From contig CAZXFF010000002.1 of assembly GCA_964640305.1 (NCBI GenBank), forward strand, positions 38,647 through 102,646: a stretch of 64,000 bases of DNA. The letters run 5' to 3'. The translations under genes were made by a program, and so were the position numbers. This document shows positions 51,977 through 60,797 of the stretch, in pieces (within the stretch, counting starts at the first letter, position 1; each line of letters starts with the position of its first letter). The DNA comes from Coprenecus sp964640305. Its GTDB lineage: Bacteria; Bacteroidota; Bacteroidia; Bacteroidales; UBA932. The notes beneath the pieces were generated by a model, which saw only the letters and a list, made by a program, of their open reading frames with translations, did not search any database and was not told the DNA's origin.

Positions 51977-52008
51977 CAAAGATATTTACTATATTTGTAT
52001 TTGTGAAA
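51977..52008 (-). promoter_or_regulatory. Probable promoter of pckA
   Basis: Minus strand: TTTC (52008-52005), 20 bases, TATCTTTG (51984-51977). The plus-strand recQ -7 element (TATATTTG, 51990-51997) lies in its spacer, so the two promoters overlap. A GCAAAATTTTTGC dyad (51964-51976) lies beside it. Confidence 0.5.
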
Positions 52009-53727
52009 GAAATTTTAAAAAAATATTGGGGATTCGACAGTTTCCGGCCTAAACAGGAAGAAATCATTGCTTCTGCCCTTAGGAAAGAAGATGTTCTGGC
52101 CATTCTTCCTACGGGGGGAGGTAAATCTCTCTGCTTCCAGCTCCCGACAATGATGCAGGAAGGCATCTCCATTGTGGTTACTCCTCTTATCTCTCTGATC
52201 AAGGACCAGATACAGAATCTGAAACACAGAGGGATCAAAGCCCTTGCCGTGCATTCCGGAATGACAGCAAGGGAGATTGACATTACTCTGGACAATGCCG
52301 CATACGGGGATTACAAATTCCTGTACCTGTCTCCGGAACGCCTGAAGACCGAACTGTTCAGAAGCAGGGTCAGGAAGATGGATGTGGCATACCTTGTGGT
52401 AGATGAAGCACACTGCATATCCCAGTGGGGCTATGACTTCCGCCCTGACTACCTGGCCATTGCTGAAATCCGCGAACTTCTGCCGGAAGTACCGGTAATC
52501 GCCCTTACAGCAACGGCTACCCCGAAAGTGGCGGAAGACATTGTGGAAAACCTGCATTTCAGGAAAAAGAACATCATCTGCTCAGGATTCGAGCGTCCGA
52601 ACCTTTCCTATATCGTACGCAAGACCGAGAACAAGCTCGGGGCCCTGCTGTCATTGTGTTCATCAGTACAGGGCACCGGAATAGTCTATGTACGGGAAAG
52701 GAAAACCACAAAGGAACTCGCATCATTCCTGCAGTCATCCGGGATAGATGCAGCCAGCTACAACGCAGGGATGAGCAAGGAAGAAAGGGACGATGTCCAG
52801 AAGCAATGGAAAAGCGGCAAGCAAAGGATAATGGTTGCCACCAATGCATTCGGAATGGGGATCGACAAGCCCGATGTGCGGTTTGTCTGCCACTATGATA
52901 TGCCAGAAGCAGTGGAATCGTATTACCAGGAAGCCGGAAGGGCAGGCAGGGATGGACTGCACTCATGGGCAGTCCTGCTTTGGAACAACACGGACATCAA
53001 GCGGCTGGACTCCATTTTCAGGACAACCTTCCCCGGATTGGACTATATAGCCAGCGTCTACCAGAAGGTATTCAGGTATCTCGGCTATGCATATGAAGAG
53101 GGCAGGGGGGCAGTCTGCAAATTCAATCTTCTGGATTTTGCCCGGCAGTCAGGCCTCAATGCTGCCATGGCATACAATGCTCTGCGCTATATTGAGTCAT
53201 GCGGATACTGGGTCCTGACCGAAGAGATAGATAACCCGACCAGAATCACATTTACTGTAAGCAGGGATGACCTGTACCGTATACAGATCGCCGACAGCAG
53301 CATGGATACTTTCATCAAGGCCCTGATGAGACTATATCCAGGATTGTTTTCCCACCTGGTCCCTATCGATGAAGAATACGTGGCAAAAGTCACGATGATA
53401 TCGGACAGGGCCGTCAAGCAGAACCTTCTCAGGCTTTCGCGCATGGGAGTGATCAAATATATTCCAAGAGCCAGATCTCCGCTTATATGCCTCTCAAACG
53501 AGAGACTGACCCCGGACAACCTTTACCTGTCTCCGAAAATGTACGAAAAGAGGAAATCTGTATTCAAGGAAAGGCTGAATGCCATGTACTCCTACATATC
53601 CGAAGAAGAAAACGGACTTCCGTACTGCAGAAGCCAACGTCTTTGCCTGTATTTCGGTCAGGAAACCACCCCCCCGTGCGGACACTGTGACCTCTGCTCC
53701 CCGGAAGAAGCCGGCATGGTTTTCTGA
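52003..53727 (+). CDS. recQ: ATP-dependent DNA helicase RecQ, short type
   Basis: 3'-5' helicase. 574 residues from the GTG at 52003 (VKEILKKYWGFDSFRPKQ), which matches the usual RecQ start; upstream codons in the same frame are not RecQ-like. Motifs: LPTGGGKSLCFQLP (Walker A), DEAHCISQWGYDFRPDY, TATATPKV, QEAGRAGRDG. The Cys4 zinc motif (CRSQRLCLYFG...CGHCDLC) lies at the extreme C-terminus and there is no HRDC domain, as in RecS-type enzymes. The -7 element TATATTTG ends 5 bases before the GTG, so the message would be leaderless. Confidence 0.92.
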   Translation: MKEILKKYWGFDSFRPKQEEIIASALRKEDVLAILPTGGGKSLCFQLPTMMQEGISIVVTPLISLIKDQIQNLKHRGIKALAVHSGMTAREIDITLDNAAYGDYKFLYLSPERLKTELFRSRVRKMDVAYLVVDEAHCISQWGYDFRPDYLAIAEIRELLPEVPVIALTATATPKVAEDIVENLHFRKKNIICSGFERPNLSYIVRKTENKLGALLSLCSSVQGTGIVYVRERKTTKELASFLQSSGIDAASYNAGMSKEERDDVQKQWKSGKQRIMVATNAFGMGIDKPDVRFVCHYDMPEAVESYYQEAGRAGRDGLHSWAVLLWNNTDIKRLDSIFRTTFPGLDYIASVYQKVFRYLGYAYEEGRGAVCKFNLLDFARQSGLNAAMAYNALRYIESCGYWVLTEEIDNPTRITFTVSRDDLYRIQIADSSMDTFIKALMRLYPGLFSHLVPIDEEYVAKVTMISDRAVKQNLLRLSRMGVIKYIPRARSPLICLSNERLTPDNLYLSPKMYEKRKSVFKERLNAMYSYISEEENGLPYCRSQRLCLYFGQETTPPCGHCDLCSPEEAGMVF

Positions 53728-53790
53728 CAAAGTGCGATATTATTAGGATTTACGGAATATTGTCTGTAAATTAGTGCAAAACAACCCGCA

Positions 53791-54729
53791 ATGAAAACTC
53801 AATTCAAGACACTGGAATCAACTGCAGACAACCTGCCAATAAGCATGGCAGCAATCCTGCCTGACGGTCCTGCGGAACCTGCATGTATCCTGCAGCTCGT
53901 CCATGGCATGTGCGAACACAAAGAACGATACTTCCCCTTCATGGAATATATGGCATCACATGGGTTCGCCTGTTTCATACACGACCACAGGGGACATGGG
54001 GCATCGGTTAAAGATTCAGGTGACCTGGGATATTTTTATGAAGGAGGAATGGAAGGAATGATCGAGGACATCCGTTCAGTAACACTTGAGGCCCGGAAGG
54101 CATTTCCTGGTATTCCTGTCATCCTGTTCGGCCACAGCATGGGTTCAATGGCCGTCAGGTCATTTGCAAAGCGCTACGACAATATGATTTCAGCCCTGAT
54201 AGTATGCGGAAGTCCCAGTTACAATCCGGCATCCGGAATCGGAAAGGTCCTTGCCAACCTGTTCAGGAAATTATGCGGAGACAGATACAGACCAAGGCTG
54301 ATCCAGAAAATATCATTCGGATCTTTCGGCAGGAAGTTCAGGGAATCCGGATCTCCCAATGCCTGGATATGTTCGGATCCGGAAATTGTGGAAGCCTATG
54401 ACAATGACCCGCTTTGCTCTTTCCAGTTCACTGCAGACGGGTTCGTAAACCTGTTCTCCCTTATGCAGGATGCATACTCGGAAAGCGGATGGAAAGTTTC
54501 CAATCCGGACATGCCGGTCCTTTTCGTCTCAGGCACAGAAGACCCCTGCCTGATAAACCCGTGCAAGTTCAAGGATGCAGTGGACAGAGTATCCGCAGCC
54601 GGTTACCGGAATGTCCACTCCAGACTCTACCCGGGCATGCGGCATGAGATCCTGAACGAAACAGGCAAGGAACAGGTATGGAAAGACCTGCTGGATTTCT
54701 GCACAACCGGCATTCCTGCTACTAAATAA
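53791..54729 (+). CDS. Alpha/beta hydrolase (lysophospholipase/monoacylglycerol lipase-like)
   Basis: 312 residues. The serine-hydrolase set is visible: oxyanion HGMCEHKERY, DHRGHG, nucleophile Ser in FGHSMGSM (about 116), Asp in SGTEDPCLI and His in GMRHEILNE. It resembles the Hydrolase_4 (monoglyceride lipase) group. Cytoplasmic, no signal. Its last 8 bases overlap the convergent isomerase-family gene. Confidence 0.9.
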   Translation: MKTQFKTLESTADNLPISMAAILPDGPAEPACILQLVHGMCEHKERYFPFMEYMASHGFACFIHDHRGHGASVKDSGDLGYFYEGGMEGMIEDIRSVTLEARKAFPGIPVILFGHSMGSMAVRSFAKRYDNMISALIVCGSPSYNPASGIGKVLANLFRKLCGDRYRPRLIQKISFGSFGRKFRESGSPNAWICSDPEIVEAYDNDPLCSFQFTADGFVNLFSLMQDAYSESGWKVSNPDMPVLFVSGTEDPCLINPCKFKDAVDRVSAAGYRNVHSRLYPGMRHEILNETGKEQVWKDLLDFCTTGIPATK

Positions 54730-55966
54730 CAGAAAAGAAAGTCTCTATAAGATCCCTGTGGCGGCCCCTCAGGATTATATGGTGATTGCCTATGGGATTG
54801 TTCAGGAAATATTCGAATATGCCATTCCTGTCAGGATGTATTTCCACCTGGGTCCTGCAAAGCTGCTGACTGTCGATATTGCATGAAAGCACACCTTCTT
54901 CAGCTATAAACCTCTTCAGGTCCCCTGAGACTTTGAATACGGTTATATCCCCTTCCGGCAAAAGGCCCTTGATTGCAACCCCTATCCCGGACTCGAAATG
55001 GGAATCATACCTGTACTCCCGCACCATGTCCAGCGGAACCGTACAATGCGCAAAGACTGCCGAACCCGAAGCTGAATCGAATCGCGAGGGATTCGCCTGG
55101 AATCCTGAACTTCCGGTCAGGGCATGGGCTATTGTCATGGTCAGCATGGCCGGGATATCCCCCTCGCATCCTGAAACAACCCCGTCCCTGTTGAGCATGG
55201 CCAGGGCAAGACATCCAGTGTTGCGTACCGGACCGAGAAGATCAAAACACCTGATAGTCAAAGCCCTCAGATTATATCTTGAGACAATTTCCTTCAATGC
55301 AAAATATATTGCCAGAGCCCCTGCCAGCGTATTCCTGTCATATTCCCCGGATATATCCAAAGAATCAGGGGCCATTGCAGCTTCTTTCCCTCTGGACTGC
55401 TGCTTTCCTATCTCACCGATTACTTCCTGCATGGGGACATCCACCAATTCAACCCCTAACCGGTGCAGAACGGCATCCCTGTCAGCTGCGCTTGCAATCA
55501 GCCAATCCGACGGCTTCCCGAGGACTCCAGCACGCATGCCTCTCAGAGACTGTGCTGCTTCCGATGCAGCAGCAATGCGGCACAACTTTCCGGAAACCGC
55601 CTCTGCAGATCCGTGAAGGATCTCTCCTTCTCCCCCGGTACTGCGCAAATACGAAAGGATCTCCATGGATGCTGCCAGCGAATTGGACATTCCGGAAGCA
55701 AGCAGCCATACTTTACCTGAAACGGCCTGTCTGTTCCTTATGAACAGTTCTTCTGTCCCGCCGGTCCTTACATGTATTACAGAAATGCCTTCATCACAGG
55801 AAACATCCGGATTGTCAGCATCAAGTTCCCCGCATCTGATGAACTCAAGACCGGGCATGATTCTTCCGGAAGCTTCTTCGATTCCGTTTATGAATCCCTG
55901 CGATGCACGGTCGGTCTGGTCCGGGTCGTGCAGGGGAGATGTCAGTGTATATATCCTTATATTCAT
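54722..55966 (-). CDS. L-fucose/L-arabinose isomerase-fold protein
   Basis: 414 residues with the fold of fucose isomerase-like proteins found in Bacteroidales glycan operons: GSAEAVSGKLCRIAAASEA, LGKPSDWLIAS, RCFDLLGPVRNTGCLALAMLNRDG (with the Cys and Glu of the metal site in SGCEGDIPAM), and HCTVPLDMV. Probably converts an aldose such as fucose or arabinose to the ketose, but the substrate is inferred. It follows the glycosidase by 37 bases and is likely co-expressed. Confidence 0.75.
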   Translation of the reverse strand: MNIRIYTLTSPLHDPDQTDRASQGFINGIEEASGRIMPGLEFIRCGELDADNPDVSCDEGISVIHVRTGGTEELFIRNRQAVSGKVWLLASGMSNSLAASMEILSYLRSTGGEGEILHGSAEAVSGKLCRIAAASEAAQSLRGMRAGVLGKPSDWLIASAADRDAVLHRLGVELVDVPMQEVIGEIGKQQSRGKEAAMAPDSLDISGEYDRNTLAGALAIYFALKEIVSRYNLRALTIRCFDLLGPVRNTGCLALAMLNRDGVVSGCEGDIPAMLTMTIAHALTGSSGFQANPSRFDSASGSAVFAHCTVPLDMVREYRYDSHFESGIGVAIKGLLPEGDITVFKVSGDLKRFIAEEGVLSCNIDSQQLCRTQVEIHPDRNGIFEYFLNNPIGNHHIILRGRHRDLIETFFSVI

Positions 55967-56003
55967 GGTATTAGTGGATTTGTAGTAAATGCTATTACAA
56001 CGA

Positions 56004-58007
56004 CTATTTGAGGGTTACCTTAACAGTATTCCCGTCCTTCATTCTATAGGTTCTGCCGGCCTTCCCCTTTTCCGTTACTGTCGCAGAAAGCCTGCCGTCA
56101 GGAAGCCTGAGGATTTCAATGTCGAAATCCGAGCCGAATGCCTTTATATTGCGCAAAGCCATTCTGCCCCAGGCTGCAGGCAAACGGGGAGTCAGTTCGA
56201 AAGACCTGAAACCGGTTGGACGGATACCGAACATCCCTTCTGTAACAATACGTCCGTAAAGCCCGCTTTCTGCCGAAAGATGCCTCTGCTCTCCTTCCGG
56301 CCACGCCTCAATGGCATAAGGCACATGGTCACCCAGAAGTCTGGTCAGGGAATAGCGCTGGAGATATTCGGTGGCTTTCTCCGTTGCACCCACTGCATAC
56401 ACTCCGCGCAAGGCATACAGAGTGGAACGGTCCCAGAAAGTCTCGCTTCCGGCTTCGGTAAGCAGCCCGTTTTCAGTCCACAGGCGAGGGGAGAAGAGGG
56501 CTTTGATGGTTTCTTCGGCCCTTTCAGAAATCCCTACCGTAAGGGGGATACAGATCCAGGAACGGAGAATGTCATTGCCCTTGTAATATGCATAAGTATC
56601 AAATCCTTCCACTTCCTTGCCGAAATATGATTCAATATTCTTCCGGAGGGTTTCCGCTTCCTTGCGGTAGCTGTTCTGGCCTTTCCGGAGCTCCTTTGAC
56701 AGACAGGAGGCCGAGATCAGGGCATCATAGTACAATGAAGATGTGCAGAGATTGGCATCACCGGATTCGAAGCGGTTTTCGAGTTCATCCGTATCCGAAG
56801 CAACGACCCCGCCTTCATTCAGCTTACGCTTGCAGTATTCAAGACACCAGGTAATAAGGGGCCAAAGCTCCTCTGCCACTTCGGGATCTCCTGATGCCAG
56901 AGCGAACCTGGTTGCACCATAGGCTATCATCGCTGCATCTCCGCGATCCCCGACCCCGTTCCAGATGTCGAGTCCTTCTGCAACTATAGAACTGGGAATA
57001 GGCTCCCATCCGTCATTTATGAAGCGGGCAAAATGCCTGAATGAATTCAGTGCCGAGGCATTGCCGTACGCATATCCTGTAAACGGGAAATAAGGATTTA
57101 TGTATTCGGCCTGGTCGTTTGCCCATATTGCGGCATAGTAGGATTCCCCGCCCGGGCCATGCATCGGACCTCCCTGGGTCTCATAGATGCTTTCGCAGGC
57201 CCTTATCTTCGAGAATGCAAACATGGTGTTTATCGTCTCATCGGGGGTATCCAGAACAAGGCTGTTCATCCATGAATGTACCAGGGATTCCCTTTTCGTT
57301 TTTTCCTGATCAGCATCGGGAGTTATGGAAGAAGCCTTCAGTTCCCTGGCAGAAAGGGATGCCGAGAATCGCAGGGTATCTCCGGGCGAAAGAGTGTAAT
57401 ATCCTGGTTGATATACAATCCCTTCGATAATGTATGAGCCGTTCACTCCATTCTCAGGATTTGTCGTTGCGGTGAATTTTCCGGCCGGGATTTCAACCTC
57501 TAGGGTATTGTTGCCTTTGTTTATTATGGTGTATGACTCAATGAGGGCCGGCAGGTCTGCAGAAGGGAAATATTCTCTGTGCACCTCCCATTTACCCCTG
57601 TTCTTCAAATCAATGGAACTCCTGACGGAAAGGAGTCCCTTGAGCCTTATTTCTTCTACTTTCTCCCCTGAAAGCAGACTGCGTCCGTTCACAGTAACAC
57701 TGCTCAGGATATCCCAACCGTACCTGCGCATCAGACTGGCGTGGGTGTTGTTAGGAACGGTACGGAGCATCGGCCACACCATGCTTTTGTTTATATGGAA
57801 CGATCCGTCTGGATTTATTCCGTAACGGAACACGATCGATACCGTCTTGCCGCTCATCTCTATATGGTCGCTGTGCGGAATCCGGAAACTGCCGTTCCAC
57901 GTAATCGCTGTATCTTTGGTGATTTGCCAGCGGGTGGTTTCTTCCGCTTTGATAGACAAGGTTACTGTTGCCAGGCATATGGCCAGAATAGTCCTGAACT
58001 TGTTCAT
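56004..58007 (-). CDS. Six-hairpin (alpha/alpha)6 glycosidase, secreted
   Basis: 667 residues with a signal peptide (MNKFRTILAICLATVTLSIKA). A beta-sandwich N-terminal part (about 25-230) is followed by an (alpha/alpha)6 barrel with GPGGESYYAAIWANDQAEY, GVGDRGDAA, DTDELENRFESGD and the C-terminal WPEGEQRHLSAESGLYGR and GMFGIRPTGF. This is the pattern of the six-hairpin glycosidase group (GH78/GH95/GH106/GH127-like), but the GH family cannot be fixed. There are no susC/susD genes next to it, so it is not a full utilisation locus. A weak -7 TATCTTTG lies at 58096-58103 (minus). Confidence 0.8.
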   Translation of the reverse strand: MNKFRTILAICLATVTLSIKAEETTRWQITKDTAITWNGSFRIPHSDHIEMSGKTVSIVFRYGINPDGSFHINKSMVWPMLRTVPNNTHASLMRRYGWDILSSVTVNGRSLLSGEKVEEIRLKGLLSVRSSIDLKNRGKWEVHREYFPSADLPALIESYTIINKGNNTLEVEIPAGKFTATTNPENGVNGSYIIEGIVYQPGYYTLSPGDTLRFSASLSARELKASSITPDADQEKTKRESLVHSWMNSLVLDTPDETINTMFAFSKIRACESIYETQGGPMHGPGGESYYAAIWANDQAEYINPYFPFTGYAYGNASALNSFRHFARFINDGWEPIPSSIVAEGLDIWNGVGDRGDAAMIAYGATRFALASGDPEVAEELWPLITWCLEYCKRKLNEGGVVASDTDELENRFESGDANLCTSSLYYDALISASCLSKELRKGQNSYRKEAETLRKNIESYFGKEVEGFDTYAYYKGNDILRSWICIPLTVGISERAEETIKALFSPRLWTENGLLTEAGSETFWDRSTLYALRGVYAVGATEKATEYLQRYSLTRLLGDHVPYAIEAWPEGEQRHLSAESGLYGRIVTEGMFGIRPTGFRSFELTPRLPAAWGRMALRNIKAFGSDFDIEILRLPDGRLSATVTEKGKAGRTYRMKDGNTVKVTLK

Positions 58008-58319
58008 GTCTGCATGGTTTTAATCATTTTCCTGCAATATACTGTCTGCACTGCCACAGAACACATCTCCTCTTCCGAAGTTTAGGCGTGCAATGCAAAG
58101 ATAGTGAAAACCTCTAATGGCAGATGGATTACCGATAAATCCTGAGAAAGTTTTATGAGCGTTCCTTGAGCTAAATTGAAAAAACAACCTTCTTAATCTT
58201 ACTGACGGCGTAAAAGCGGACGTTTCAGACAAGAAGGCTGCTATATCTGACATCAAAGATAAGCGATTAATATCTATTCTGCAAACAAATCCGTTAAGCG
58301 TAGCACTGCTGGGATTACG

Positions 58320-58443
58320 TCGCCTGCGGCTCCGTTTTCCCAGGCCCTGCGCCACGGGCGATCCTACATTCAAAAAGACACGCCGCTGCCTGCGGCACCT
58401 TCTTGTTTTTTATCCTCCTCCTTACGGAAGCAAGCTCCCGACG
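58320..58443. repeat. GC-rich hairpin region downstream of tRNA-Arg
   Basis: Between the glycosidase gene and the tRNA terminator there is a 488-base gene-free interval (58008-58495). Its left half (58008-58319) shows only the weak promoter named above. The right part carries small palindromes (GCCGC/GCGGC 58382-58396, GCCC/GGGC near 58345-58360), a repeated GCCTGCGGC (58322 and 58388), and the long stem described next. It may be an element associated with the tRNA gene. Confidence 0.5.
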
Positions 58444-58461
58444 GATGAGGATAAAAAACAA
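58403..58461. repeat. Long imperfect inverted repeat (19-bp arms)
   Basis: 58403-58421 (starting TTGTTTTTTATCC) pairs with 58443-58461 (ending AAAAAACAA), one mismatch in 19. The right arm shares its last bases with the T tract of the tRNA-Arg terminator. The 21-base loop contains a further small stem (CGGAAGC/GCTCCCG region). Confidence 0.8.
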
Positions 58462-58481
58462 CGCCCGATTTTCATCGGGCG
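58452..58481 (-). terminator. Terminator of tRNA-Arg
   Basis: Minus strand: CGCCCGAT (58481-58474), GAAA loop, ATCGGGCG (58469-58462), then TTGTTTTTT. A strong Rho-independent terminator 15 bases after the tRNA. Confidence 0.9.
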
Positions 58482-58495
58482 AGTCTTTTGGAATG

Positions 58496-58569
58496 TGATC
58501 CGGTTGGGATTCGAACCCAAGACCCACAGCTTAGAAGGCTGTTGCTCTATCCAGCTGAGCTACCGGACC
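58496..58569 (-). tRNA. tRNA-Arg (anticodon TCT)
   Basis: The minus strand reads GGTCCGGTAGCTCAGC..., with acceptor stem GGTCCGG/CCGGATC (one G-T pair), anticodon loop CTTCTAA (anticodon TCT) and T-arm GGGTTCGAATCCC. CCA is not encoded. It is transcribed from about 58640, with a -7 TATATTTG at 58653-58646. Confidence 0.97.
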
Positions 58570-58573
58570 ATAT

Positions 58574-58639
58574 CATTCGGATGGGCTCGCGCACTTGAGT
58601 GCTCCTGTTGGGAGTTTATTGCCGCCTGTTTCCCGAATG
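58574..58639 (-). other. Structured 5' leader of tRNA-Arg
   Basis: CATTCGG (58639-58633 on the minus strand) pairs with CCGAATG (58580-58574), closing a 66-base segment that contains small hairpins CTCC/GGAG and GCAC/GTGC. It lies between the predicted start and the mature tRNA. It is not a second tRNA: no T-arm or anticodon loop. The 308-base interval 58570-58877 holds this leader, the promoter element and the upstream region of the fimbrial operon. Confidence 0.5.
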
Positions 58640-58761
58640 AGCGTGCAAATATACTCATTTTCTTTAAATCTGAAAGTTTTTTAGATAATTGGATGAATTT
58701 ATATTCATAAAATCTTTTTTGAATTGTACGGAAGTGGTTTTTCCCTCTCCGGGGCAGGGGA

Positions 58762-58769
58762 TATTTTTG
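58762..58769 (+). promoter_or_regulatory. Possible -7 element upstream of the fimbrial operon
   Basis: TATTTTTG at 58762-58769 would start transcription about 100 bases before the ATG at 58878. No clear -33 element and no flanking inverted repeats of an invertible promoter are seen. Confidence 0.35.
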
Positions 58770-58877
58770 TGGGCACAAATCAAACCGCAACCGACGGCAG
58801 ATGGAGGAAAGGATTGGGAAGATTTATCTGAAACTGCCGGAAAAGATTAACAATCAATTAATTCATTTACAAAATCT

Positions 58878-59984
58878 ATGAAACGCTTTGCTTTAATTTT
58901 TAAATCGTGGACCAGTGTGTCCATCGCATTGATGACAGGTATGGGCATGATGGCTTCTTATTCATGCACAGAGGGACCTTGCAGCAACGGATGTGAGATT
59001 CCTGAAGGAAACACATCCAGGCTAAGGATAGAACTTCTGTCAGACAGCGGCACTCCGGATACCAGAAGTACCGAAGCGCCGACTGCTGAAAGCGACAACA
59101 GAATCAATACTCTGGATATATTCATATTCCGGAACACCGCCCCGACTTCAAAAGATTACCAGAAACTGGATACATACAAAAGGTTTGAGGGAAGTGACCT
59201 GGATCTGAACAATCTGGAAATCACTACTACCACCGGGGACAAGACCATATGTGTCATTGCCAATTCACATATCTCCGACTATTCGTCAGTGATAAACATG
59301 GGCGTATTCCGGACACTTGTTTCCAGATTGCAGAATGAAAAACCCGGAGATTTTACAATGTACGGGGAAGAAAACTCGACCTTAGGACTGAATTCTAGTG
59401 TTTCCATTTCATTGGAGAGGTTCGTGGGCAGGATAAAAATAGCCTCAATCAAGACTGCCTTTACCGGACCATATGCCGGAATGAATCTTACCGACTGTCA
59501 GCTGTTTCTGATAAATGCCCATGGCGACAAACTCATTTTCAACGGAACAGCGACTGATACTCCCGTAATACTTAACAATGGAAAAATTGTGGCAGAAGAC
59601 ATCAACAGTACCGCATACAATGGGCTGCTGATGGACAACATCGCAGAATACATCGATGATAGCGGTTATACTGTCCCGCACTATTTCTATTGCTATGCAA
59701 ATGAAAGCGACAATATAGAAGTTGCGACCAAAATTGTGCTGAAGGCATCGATAGATGGGGTAGAGTACTACTATCCAATACCTGTAAACCAGACAAATTA
59801 CGGATATGCTGAAGCCAATGGACATTACGGCATCAGAAGGAATACGGAGTACTCATACGGAATAACCGTAACACGCCCAGGAAGTACCGATCCGAACGAA
59901 CCTGTTGTACCTGGATCCCTGGTGCTGAGCATTCTTGATATCAAGGAATGGGAAGTCATACCAGGATTTGAGAAAATATTTTAG
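58878..59984 (+). CDS. Type V fimbrial subunit (FimA/Mfa1-like)
   Basis: 368 residues. A lipoprotein signal ends at Cys30 (MASYSC), followed by a FimA-type N-terminal domain (LRIELLSDSG...RINTLDIFIFRNT) and a C-terminal domain whose last strand (SLVLSILDIKEWEVI) has the form of the donor strand of type V pilins. These are exported as lipoproteins, cleaved by an Arg protease, and polymerised at the surface. First gene of the cluster; the ATG at 58878 follows the predicted promoter by about 100 bases. Confidence 0.82.
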   Translation: MKRFALIFKSWTSVSIALMTGMGMMASYSCTEGPCSNGCEIPEGNTSRLRIELLSDSGTPDTRSTEAPTAESDNRINTLDIFIFRNTAPTSKDYQKLDTYKRFEGSDLDLNNLEITTTTGDKTICVIANSHISDYSSVINMGVFRTLVSRLQNEKPGDFTMYGEENSTLGLNSSVSISLERFVGRIKIASIKTAFTGPYAGMNLTDCQLFLINAHGDKLIFNGTATDTPVILNNGKIVAEDINSTAYNGLLMDNIAEYIDDSGYTVPHYFYCYANESDNIEVATKIVLKASIDGVEYYYPIPVNQTNYGYAEANGHYGIRRNTEYSYGITVTRPGSTDPNEPVVPGSLVLSILDIKEWEVIPGFEKIF

Positions 59985-59992
59985 ATAATACC

Positions 59993-60793
59993 ATGAGAAG
60001 ACTGGTTTTATTATGCATGGTGTCCGGACTCCTTTCTTCCTGCATCATGGAGGAAAGGGACGGATGTCCGTCATATCTCAGCATTGATTTTTCAGGGACT
60101 CCGGAGGAGGTGAAAAGCATAATCCTCCTGCTCAGATACGAAGACGGGTTCTGTATCATGGATACTGTCCTCAGGGAAGATTATGCTAATCCTTATGAGA
60201 TTCCCGTGCGGCGTGGGACTCCGTTTGTCTCTGCTTTCGGGAATGTAGATAAAATGGTCTTTGATGACGGTTTCTCCATAATCCGTGGAGAAGAATCAGA
60301 CAAAATCTATACAGATTTCCGTAAAGGTTGCTACAATGGAGACCTCAGTCACGACACGATAAAGCTCGGGAAAAGTTATATCGGCCTGTATATAAGAGTA
60401 ATGAATCCGGCAGAAGCCTCCTGTTCCGTGGAGATAACTACCGAATGCAGCTCCATCGGATACAGTTATTCCGGGGAAATCATTGAAGGTATCTTCAGAC
60501 ATACTCCGGAGCCGCACCATATCCCTACAGCAGAAGAAGGATACTACGAGTTCCTGTCCAGGATCGTGCGGCAGAAAAACGGGGATGCAGTCCTCCGTAT
60601 CAAGTCTGTCCAAAATGGGGCAGAGGAAGAGATTCTGGAAATACCGCTTTCCGAGAAACTCAAGGCAGCAGGTATGGATATGGGCAGCAAAGACCTTCAG
60701 GACATATTCATCACCATAAACTACAGCAGGAGCTCCATGAAGATTTCAGTAGATGACTGGGAAAGGACGGAGCATATTGAAATTGAAATTTAA
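59993..60793 (+). CDS. Fimbrial anchor protein (FimB/Mfa2 family)
   Basis: 266 residues. Lipoprotein signal with Cys17 (LLSSCIMEERDGCPSYLSIDF), the C-x-x-x...CP start typical of Mfa2/FimB anchors, which cap the fimbria at the outer membrane and end its elongation. It follows the pilin gene by 8 bases. Confidence 0.82.
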   Translation: MRRLVLLCMVSGLLSSCIMEERDGCPSYLSIDFSGTPEEVKSIILLLRYEDGFCIMDTVLREDYANPYEIPVRRGTPFVSAFGNVDKMVFDDGFSIIRGEESDKIYTDFRKGCYNGDLSHDTIKLGKSYIGLYIRVMNPAEASCSVEITTECSSIGYSYSGEIIEGIFRHTPEPHHIPTAEEGYYEFLSRIVRQKNGDAVLRIKSVQNGAEEEILEIPLSEKLKAAGMDMGSKDLQDIFITINYSRSSMKISVDDWERTEHIEIEI

Positions 60794-60797
60794 GGAT

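Noticed and set aside
52003..53727. recQ starting at 51913 with an extra 30 residues
   Set aside because: The extension does not resemble RecQ and lies across the promoter elements; the GTG at 52003 gives the normal family start.
58020..58373. A minus-strand Arg-rich frame downstream of tRNA-Arg as a gene
   Set aside because: It has no recognisable domain, lies over hairpins and the glycosidase promoter region, and has an irregular composition.
58574..58639. A second, degenerate tRNA before tRNA-Arg
   Set aside because: The 7-bp closing stem looks like an acceptor stem, but no T-arm GGTTCGA, D-arm or anticodon loop is present.
58700..58877. Invertible promoter (phase variation) of the fimbrial operon
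   Set aside because: No flanking inverted repeats and no recombinase gene nearby were seen.
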